Source: Oscillospiraceae bacterium
Lineage (GTDB): Bacteria; Bacillota; Clostridia; Oscillospirales; Oscillospiraceae
DNA length: 20,906 nt
Assembly (NCBI GenBank): GCA_017936205.1
Contig: JAGBGB010000263.1
Location: 1-20,906 of the forward strand
Direction: 5' to 3'
In this document: one piece after another, positions 15,059 to 20,906 of the stretch
How positions within the stretch are numbered: position 1 is the first letter of the stretch
Layout of the letters: every line of letters begins with the position of its first letter
Notes under the pieces: generated by a model
Database searches by the model: none
Told to the model about the DNA's origin: nothing
What the model saw: the letters and a program-made list of their open reading frames with translations, nothing else
Position numbers and translations under genes: made by a program

Positions 15059-15279
15059 AAATTCCGATTTGTCGCACAGTTTGATTTACCCCTTCGTAGG
15101 GGCGCGCATTGCGCGTCCGGTTCATGGCGGAACGCCATGAACACAAAAACCACCGAAAATGATGTAATTTCTCCAAAAAACGAAACATTTTTCACAACCA
15201 CCAATTCTTGGTGGTTGTCGGACGCGCAATGCGCGCCCCTACGAAGGGGTAAATCAAACTGTGCGATAAATCGGGATTT
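15059..15279. repeat. 221-bp cruciform-like repeat element (MITE-like)
   Basis: Arms of 56 bp at 15064-15119 and 15219-15274 are inverted copies with a single mismatch; pairing continues to 15059 and 15279 with one more. The 99-bp head between them holds two perfect hairpins: GTTCATGGCG (GAA) CGCCATGAAC at 15120-15142 and ACAACCACCAA (TTC) TTGGTGGTTGT at 15194-15218. Nearly every base except 15143-15193 is therefore in a stem. The arms carry GTAGGGGCG...CGCCCCTAC, shared with the element at 10202-10494. I see no target duplication or convincing coding frame. Confidence 0.8.
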
Positions 15280-15325
15280 TGCAGCGGGGGATTTGTGGGT
15301 GTTTGCAGAATACATAAATTTTTCA

Positions 15326-15354
15326 TTGACTTTTTCTTTGTGTTGGTGTACTAT
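15326..15354 (+). promoter_or_regulatory. Predicted promoter of the lipoprotein gene
   Basis: TTGACT at 15326-15331, 17 bp T-rich spacer, TACTAT at 15349-15354 (four of six -10 matches). Transcription would start near 15361, about 45 nt before the ATG. Confidence 0.5.
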
Positions 15355-15407
15355 GCTATTAGTGGGATATTTTTTTCCTCGTGCCGTATAGAGGAGGTGA
15401 AAGAAGG

Positions 15408-16571
15408 ATGAGAAAATGGGCCGTTATGATTGCTGTTCTGATCTGCTTTGTTACTGTTTTGCTCCTGTGTGGGTGCAAGGATGAGAGCTTAAAGGCAACG
15501 GAAGAGATCCATTCGCAGTGGCAGCCACGGGAGTATGATGCTACGACTGCTGTTCAGCCTGTGACCCATGTGGGAGCTGTTCCGACTGCACTTGATGGGG
15601 TCGTTGAGCGGAATTTATTTGCTGAAGCGACCGCCTGCGGAGATCGGGTTTTAAGAGTCGATGTTTTGGAGATGGACGAGGGAAACCGCACTTGCACCCA
15701 CAGGGTCACCATGCTGGATCCCTATGGAGCTGAGCTTGCTCAATATACCTGTTCTTCCTCGGACAGCTATCATATTCGTACCCTAATGGGAACGGAGGAT
15801 GGAGGCTTCTTGTTCGTATTGGGATTCTCAGACAAGCAATATGATAAGGACACTTGGGCAAGCGATGGTGGCTTTGCTTCCCGGGTGATCAAGTGTGATG
15901 CAAAGGGAGAAGTGCAATTTGATGTGCCCTTTGACCAAACGGAAGGCAGAGCATTGGAATTCTGCTATGAGAAAAATGGGGAGCTTTACTTCTTCGGAAC
16001 GATGCAAGCTCCTGAAACGAAGCACAGAGGTGTCTATTCCAGTACAGACATTCTGTGTACGGTTATGGATGGGGCAGGGAATGTGTTGCGTAGCAAAGGA
16101 ATCGCAGGCTCGGACTTCGACAGTGTAACCATGGCAGAGCCTTTTGGGGATCGCTTTATTCTGTCTGTGAGCTCCCAATCTGATGATGGGGATTTTTCCG
16201 GATCGGATTCCAAGGGCTTTCCTGTAGATTGGGTCTTGGAAATAGACGATTCTCTGGAAATCGTCAATAAGGAGAAACGCTCCGGCAGAGACTTCATGGA
16301 TACCAAAATCGGTGAAAGAGAGGGCAGAATCCTGTTTCGCTCAGACGCCGTTCCGGAGAGCTTTGATGGGGGAGTCCCCTATGTATATTTAGACTACGGA
16401 GAGTATTATCTGATCGTTTCTGAGAATCAGACGGGTATATATGAGAACATACCTGCGGCTGTCAGTGCTATCTGGTATTACACGGAGACGGTTTATTCCG
16501 GCTATGACTCTCATGGAGAGCTGCTGTTCCGAACATCCGTAGATTCCACACCCAATTACATGGCTGAATGA
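15408..16571 (+). CDS. Predicted lipoprotein with beta-propeller-like repeats, function unknown
   Basis: Protein of 387 aa with a lipoprotein signal: MRKW, a hydrophobic core, then LLLCGC with C23 as the likely lipidated residue, so it should sit on the outer face of the membrane. I choose ATG at 15408 because a full Shine-Dalgarno GGAGGTGA (15393-15400) lies 7 nt upstream; a GTG at 15381 would put nine charged residues before the signal. The mature part has repeating strands such as LMGTEDGGFLFVLGF, VIKCDAKGEVQFDVPF, ELYFFGTMQ and CTVMDGAGNVLRSKGI, a pattern typical of beta-propeller lipoproteins, but I do not recognise a family. It has its own promoter and is followed by a hairpin at 16588-16625. 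It faces the minus-strand gene end to end. Confidence 0.8.
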   Translation: MRKWAVMIAVLICFVTVLLLCGCKDESLKATEEIHSQWQPREYDATTAVQPVTHVGAVPTALDGVVERNLFAEATACGDRVLRVDVLEMDEGNRTCTHRVTMLDPYGAELAQYTCSSSDSYHIRTLMGTEDGGFLFVLGFSDKQYDKDTWASDGGFASRVIKCDAKGEVQFDVPFDQTEGRALEFCYEKNGELYFFGTMQAPETKHRGVYSSTDILCTVMDGAGNVLRSKGIAGSDFDSVTMAEPFGDRFILSVSSQSDDGDFSGSDSKGFPVDWVLEIDDSLEIVNKEKRSGRDFMDTKIGEREGRILFRSDAVPESFDGGVPYVYLDYGEYYLIVSENQTGIYENIPAAVSAIWYYTETVYSGYDSHGELLFRTSVDSTPNYMAE

Positions 16572-16587
16572 ACATCCGCATCCTTGA

Positions 16588-16625
16588 AACAGGAGCTATC
16601 CCATGATCGTGGGATAGCTCCTGTT
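16588..16625. terminator. Hairpin terminator between convergent genes
   Basis: Perfect 16-bp stem AACAGGAGCTATCCCA / TGGGATAGCTCCTGTT with a 6-nt loop, 16 bp after the lipoprotein stop. The trailing T-tract is weak (GGTTTGG on the plus strand, TCAAGG on the minus). It probably stops transcription from the plus side and may also serve the opposing gene. Confidence 0.7.
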
Positions 16626-16637
16626 GGTTTGGCAGCA

Positions 16638-16663
16638 ACTATGGAAAACTATTTTCCCATAGT
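16638..16663 (-). terminator. Second small hairpin after the minus-strand gene
   Basis: ACTATGGAAAA pairs with TTTTCCCATAGT around a CTA loop with one bulged C, 10 bp after the minus-strand stop codon. No T-tract follows on the minus strand, so it may protect the 3' end of the RNA or work together with the hairpin at 16588-16625. Confidence 0.4.
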
Positions 16664-16673
16664 CTGTATGAAA

Positions 16674-19600
16674 TTACTTCAAAAAGAAATCCCTTGCGCT
16701 GTCGGAATAGGCAAACAATGCCTTGCACAGGGTTCCCAATGTGCCGACTTTTCCGTTGCCGTAGGTGTCGGCACTATAGGTCAGGGTGTTGGACAGGGGG
16801 GTGCTTCCGCTGTAAACCTGTGCGGTCAGGACGGTTCTTAATTCTGCCGCCAGCAAGCTGTCCATGGAGAAGCTGTAGCAGTTCTCACCGCCACCATAGG
16901 GCTTGGGATCAGTCAGGGTGAGGGTTACATTCTGCCCTGCATAGTTGGTGTAGCATACTCGGAGACTTAAATCTGTGGGATCTGCATTGTAATTTGTGGC
17001 GTCTATCACATAGAGGATGGCAATCTTGGTGTTCAGATCCAGCGCCTTTCCCTTCCATGTGATAGAGGGAACTGCCAGCTCTGTTCCGATGATGTTATGA
17101 TTGCCGAAGGTGACAGTATCCACAGGGGTTAGAAGGACCTTCTGTTCTGCGGTCATTTTGGCATCTGCCAAGGCATCTGTGCGGTAGCCCTTGAATATCT
17201 GGGCAGCAGAGCCATAGCGGAGGAGCTCTGCACAGAGGGATCTCAATGCAGCGGTGGAACCTTCTTTGTTGAGCTGAGAGTAAGCGTAGTCTGCAATGCT
17301 GTAGTCGTCTGCTTCGGAATAGTAGGGCTGCCCGTCCTTGGTTCCGTAGAGGACACTTCGGAGGCGGTCGTTCATCTGCACAGCAGTCATGCCCTCTAAG
17401 ACAAAGTAGTAGTAGCCGTCACGGAGCTGAGGCTTCAGTCGTTGGCTGACTTCCTTCACGGCCTCGTTACCCTCATATTGAGTGGTTGTGACCTCTAAAT
17501 AGACGGTGTCCATATGGAAACCCTCTAACATAGCTGCGGGAATTGCATAGTTTACGGTAATATCACTTGCCAAATTCAAGGTGTGTCCCAAGCGGAGACT
17601 GCTGTTCAGCTGGGGCTCCTTGTTGGAGGTGGGGGGTAGGGTACCCTTGGGTCCTACATAGATGTAGTCAAGGGTCACTGTGCCGGAGCCCTTTGTTTCC
17701 GCCTTGATACCACGGAAGCGGAAGCCCAGAGAGCTAATGCAGTCCGCTGTAAGGAATTCTGCATTGAGGGGAATGTCTACGGTCAAATACTTCCCGGTTT
17801 CGAATTCATAAGGAACCACAATGTCATAGGTTCCTCTGCCGCAGACACCGTTAATGCTTCGGTCATAGATCAGGACAATATCCGTAGGAGTGGCAGGGTC
17901 TGCAACTATGCAGCCATCGATTTTGAAGCGAAGCTGCAAATAGTCTTCGGTACCCGGCTCATAGCCTAGACCGTGGAAGGGTTTGTTGGCTCTTGTTACA
18001 TAGACACCGGGAACTCCTGTGGTGGAAATCCAGGGACCTAAGTTGCTGTTGTTGGTTCCGAAGGCGTGATCTTCTGCAACAGCCACCCTAATGACGCCTT
18101 CTTTATTGTCGATGACTCGCTCGTTATAGACCTGAACCTCGGTATTGGTTTCGGAGGTTGCCCAGAAGGGATTCTCCTGACGGTCGAAGTTGATGTTATT
18201 GTAGCGTTCATGGCTGTAGCGCTGCCGATCCTCTTCGGTATCGGTGTAGTCAAAGAAGAGATGATTTAAGCCTTCGTCCTTGGGGGCATCTGCCTTAGGA
18301 CCGATGTAAATATAGTCAATGGTAACGGAGGAGGACTTGCTTGTGTCTACAGGAACCAAATAGTGGAAGCCGGGACGCAGACCCGTAATAGAGGCACAAC
18401 TGCTCATGGTTTGGGTAGGGGTATTGGTTCCGGCGTTCAATGCGGCAATTTCGGCAGCGGTAAACAGGTCTATGGTAATGGTCATATAGCTTCCGTCGGC
18501 GACAAAGTCTGTCCCAAAGTAATGATCCTTATCATAGGTGTATTCGTCAGTTGAGCCGTTGTTTTTGTAGTACCACATTCTAAAATAGGGGTTACTACCC
18601 TCTGCAGCCTTCAAGTTATTCATTTTGAAACGGAGCTGGATCACCTCTGCATAGGAGGGATCGAATTTTAAGGGAGTGGTATCCTCTGCATAGGTGCGGA
18701 TAGACAGATTTCGTTTCACATTGTCTGCAGTCTTTGAATAAATCTGCAAAGTTCCTGCCTTCGTGTCCACAATGCCCAAGGTGGGATCATTGATCTTATT
18801 GGTGTAGTGATACTCTAAGAACTGCCAACGGCTGCTTCCGTCAAAGTTGATCTCTGCGTACTGAGGCTGGTTTTTATATCGCAGACGGGCGGCTTCATCA
18901 TCGTTGAAGTCAAAGAACAGCTGCTTGGAATCCGGGTCGTTTGCAGGGTCTTTCACATGAACGGTGACTGTGCCCAATTCCAGGACGGTGCCGGAGGCGT
19001 TCTTGTACTTGATGGAAACGGCATAGTCGCCGGGGGTGTTGGCTTTGTAGCCCTGAGGAAATTCCAGCCAGTAGGAGCCTGCCTTCTGTCCCTGCCAACC
19101 GTCGTAGAATATTTCCCCTGTTCCCTTAGCGTCCTCGAAGCGGTAGCGGACACGGAGATCTGCACTGATCAGACCGACAAGGTCGTTTTGAGGAGTGCCC
19201 TTGTATACGGAGTAGTCCTTGTGTCCTGTCCAGTACAGGAGCATGGTATCAGGAGTGTCATGGTAGGTGTAGATCCGATGCTTGAAGTAGTGGAGATTCC
19301 CCGTGACTGTGGATTTGTCCAGCTTGCCGGAGCCCCAGCCGGTATTGTTATTGCCGTCACGGTAGACGGGATAATACTTGCCGCTGGTGTAGCCGTAACG
19401 ATAGATCAGGAAGTAGCCTCCTGAGAGAAGGTCTATAAGAATGGGCTTCTTGGCAGTTTCCATCATGTTGCTGAAGGCTGTCCAGGATTCAAACATTCCT
19501 GTAGCGGCATAGGTATCCCCATTGGCAACAGCTAAGTAGCGGCCCTTGGTGGGAGTGCCCCAATAGCCGCCTGTGCCCTTGTAAATGGGAACGGTGCCGG

Positions 19601-20906
19601 AATAGGTGGTTCCGCTGGTGGCTTGCTCTGCCAAGCTGCCGGAGGTGGTGTAGCTGATGAGCCAGTTCACGGCTCTCCTCTGGGAGTCTGCGAAGTAGTA
19701 TTCATCATTAGCAGCATGGAAGGCAGGGACTGCGTTGCCAACGGCTCCTGTGACTGCATCGTAGGACAGGGGCTTGTCCAGCTTGTCGTCTACAATGACA
19801 TAGGTATTCTCCTCAGGGGTCAGGGTGGTGACGCGGCTGTAGCGATAATACTTCTCCGGGTCAGCGGTGGGAGTGGAGCTGCCGTCGTAGTAGTTGGCTT
19901 CCTCCACATCGTAGGTACGGGCGGACCAGGCAATGAAGTCCACGGTGTCGAAGACCTTGTTGTAGAAGATGCCCTCGTCTGCGGCATAGCCTACGGTCTT
20001 CTCACCGCAGTAGTACATGGCACCTGCATAGGGTTTCCATGCGGCATTATTGTCATAAACATCCTCACGGTTGCGGATGGCAGATTCTGCTTGATTGATA
20101 AAGGAAATGGTAGGAGCAATGGTCTTGACCAGAGTGGTGTGATTGTCGAAGGCATGGTGAGGGATCTGCAGCAGGTCGCACTTTAGGTCTGCGGCAGGAT
20201 ACATTTTCATGAGGAGTGCATCTGCCTTCTCAAGATCTCCGGTCAGGAGCATGGTCTTGCCGTCAAAGGTCATGCGAAGGACCGTAGAGCCGTTGTTTTC
20301 CTCTGTATAGCTACCAAGACAAGCAGCATCGTTGAGAACCAGTTTGTTGCTGCTGTTGGGCTTGTAGCGATCCTCAACGGTGTAGAGCACATCGAACTGC
20401 ACTCCTGCAATGTTGAAGGTCTCCCCGGTATGCTGTTTGTAGTATTTGGCGTTGGGAAAGAGCCTTGCTACACGGCGAACATACTTCTGGGAGGCACCCT
20501 CGATGTCGAAGTTATACATAATGTTCAGCAATTCGAATTCCGTATTGTACTTGTGCAGGAAGCGAGGAAAGCCTGCGCAGTGGTCAAAGTGCAGATGGCT
20601 GATGAACCATGTATTAATGATGATCTTCTCATCCTCAGGCTGACCCGTAATGCTGCGCATAAAGGCATAGAGCTGCTCGCAGGCTCGGTCGCTCATCTGA
20701 TAATAAGTACCGCCATCAATGACAAAAAGACTGTTATCCGGCATTTTAATAATGAACATGGAGCCTGAATTGCTGCGGTTCTCTGTGGCATAATCACTGG
20801 TATTCTTGAAGCCGTCTGTGGAGGCGGTCAGGGAGTACATATAGACCTCAGTGCGTCCATTGCCACCGTGACGATCAGGACTGTTGTAGGGTCTTCTACG
20901 GTGAGA
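16674..20906 (-). CDS. Large MBL-fold hydrolase with tandem beta-sandwich modules and duplicated C-terminal module (5' end outside window)
   Basis: The frame stays open to the window edge, 22 codons upstream of the first in-window ATG (20838-20840), so this is a partial gene; a signal peptide would lie outside. Numbering from that Met, residues about 25-260 are a metallo-beta-lactamase fold like the hydrolase part of ComEC: LFVIDGG, the metal motif H82-L-H84-F-D86-H87, MLLTGD and LLQIPHHA. About 330-540 is an unidentified region; 550-630 looks Ig-like; about 635-850 and 852-1063 are two tandem beta-sandwich repeats (HLFFDY/QLFFDF start, LQLRFK, ending VTIDYIYIGPK or VTLDYIYVGPK), similar to carbohydrate-binding modules; 1086-1388 is a third, more divergent copy of the C-terminal module found on the first two exoproteins. 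MBL enzymes hydrolyse phosphoesters, lactones or beta-lactams; substrate unknown. Export is inferred from the attached modules. Confidence 0.82.
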   Translation of the reverse strand, partial: SHRRRPYNSPDRHGGNGRTEVYMYSLTASTDGFKNTSDYATENRSNSGSMFIIKMPDNSLFVIDGGTYYQMSDRACEQLYAFMRSITGQPEDEKIIINTWFISHLHFDHCAGFPRFLHKYNTEFELLNIMYNFDIEGASQKYVRRVARLFPNAKYYKQHTGETFNIAGVQFDVLYTVEDRYKPNSSNKLVLNDAACLGSYTEENNGSTVLRMTFDGKTMLLTGDLEKADALLMKMYPAADLKCDLLQIPHHAFDNHTTLVKTIAPTISFINQAESAIRNREDVYDNNAAWKPYAGAMYYCGEKTVGYAADEGIFYNKVFDTVDFIAWSARTYDVEEANYYDGSSTPTADPEKYYRYSRVTTLTPEENTYVIVDDKLDKPLSYDAVTGAVGNAVPAFHAANDEYYFADSQRRAVNWLISYTTSGSLAEQATSGTTYSGTVPIYKGTGGYWGTPTKGRYLAVANGDTYAATGMFESWTAFSNMMETAKKPILIDLLSGGYFLIYRYGYTSGKYYPVYRDGNNNTGWGSGKLDKSTVTGNLHYFKHRIYTYHDTPDTMLLYWTGHKDYSVYKGTPQNDLVGLISADLRVRYRFEDAKGTGEIFYDGWQGQKAGSYWLEFPQGYKANTPGDYAVSIKYKNASGTVLELGTVTVHVKDPANDPDSKQLFFDFNDDEAARLRYKNQPQYAEINFDGSSRWQFLEYHYTNKINDPTLGIVDTKAGTLQIYSKTADNVKRNLSIRTYAEDTTPLKFDPSYAEVIQLRFKMNNLKAAEGSNPYFRMWYYKNNGSTDEYTYDKDHYFGTDFVADGSYMTITIDLFTAAEIAALNAGTNTPTQTMSSCASITGLRPGFHYLVPVDTSKSSSVTIDYIYIGPKADAPKDEGLNHLFFDYTDTEEDRQRYSHERYNNINFDRQENPFWATSETNTEVQVYNERVIDNKEGVIRVAVAEDHAFGTNNSNLGPWISTTGVPGVYVTRANKPFHGLGYEPGTEDYLQLRFKIDGCIVADPATPTDIVLIYDRSINGVCGRGTYDIVVPYEFETGKYLTVDIPLNAEFLTADCISSLGFRFRGIKAETKGSGTVTLDYIYVGPKGTLPPTSNKEPQLNSSLRLGHTLNLASDITVNYAIPAAMLEGFHMDTVYLEVTTTQYEGNEAVKEVSQRLKPQLRDGYYYFVLEGMTAVQMNDRLRSVLYGTKDGQPYYSEADDYSIADYAYSQLNKEGSTAALRSLCAELLRYGSAAQIFKGYRTDALADAKMTAEQKVLLTPVDTVTFGNHNIIGTELAVPSITWKGKALDLNTKIAILYVIDATNYNADPTDLSLRVCYTNYAGQNVTLTLTDPKPYGGGENCYSFSMDSLLAAELRTVLTAQVYSGSTPLSNTLTYSADTYGNGKVGTLGTLCKALFAYSDSARDFFLK
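16677..17585 (-). repeat. C-terminal module, copy 3 (divergent)
   Basis: Same two-half structure as the copies at 2988-3893 and 9280-10185: half A starts LNLASDITVNYAI and ends LCAELLRYGSAAQIF, half B starts LDLNTKIAILYVI and ends LCKALFAYSDSARDFF. TAVQMNDRLRSVLYGTKDG and FKGYRTDALADA are kept. It is one codon longer and much more diverged than copies 1 and 2 are from each other. Confidence 0.85.

Noticed and set aside
15022..15391. Two short frames (97 codons minus, 84 codons plus) in the 15.1-kb gap
   Set aside because: Both translate the 56-bp inverted arms, giving the same peptide segment from either strand, the mark of a repeat rather than a gene.

Overview
The window looks like chromosomal DNA of a Gram-positive Clostridia-type bacterium, most likely an uncultured gut or rumen Oscillospiraceae/Lachnospiraceae relative. 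Pointers are strong GGAGG-type ribosome binding sites with TTG and GTG starts, SigA-like promoters, a CarD-family regulator, SLH-anchored surface proteins, a lipobox lipoprotein, and palindromic intergenic repeats with a GTAGGGGCG core. Base composition is near 50% G+C by eye. This placement is an inference; there is no rRNA or other phylogenetic marker.

Layout. (1) 72-10188: two very large secreted proteins on the plus strand, 37 bp apart. The first (1274 aa) has three tandem beta-sandwich-like repeats, a DUF6528-like beta-propeller and a Cys-rich linker. The second (2084 aa) has a heparinase II/III-like lyase region followed by four GLUG-type beta-helix modules. Both end in the same ~300-residue C-terminal module, nearly identical at the DNA level. 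(2) 10189-10661: a palindromic MITE-like element, then the promoter and leader of a CarD-family gene. (3) 10662-11618: the CarD-family regulator and ridA. Between them a perfect 20-bp inverted repeat contains the ridA promoter and ribosome binding site and looks like the carD terminator. (4) 11662-14977: two surface proteins, each with three C-terminal SLH repeats, one with a CAP domain and one with a transglutaminase-like domain, closed by a strong hairpin. (5) 14978-15407: a second, cruciform-like repeat element and a promoter. (6) 15408-16571: a predicted lipoprotein. (7) 16674-20906, minus strand: a >1400-residue protein, open at the window edge, with a metallo-beta-lactamase-fold hydrolase domain, two tandem beta-sandwich modules and a third, more divergent copy of the C-terminal module.

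How they may work together: five of the eight proteins are exported multidomain proteins and one more is a predicted lipoprotein. The lyase, propeller and MBL proteins carry no SLH, LPXTG or dockerin signature that I can see but share one C-terminal module, made of two related halves. It is the best candidate for a little-described localisation or assembly module. The SLH pair is anchored by a different, known mechanism. Polysaccharide breakdown or surface display is inferred from the domains; the substrate cannot be read from the sequence.
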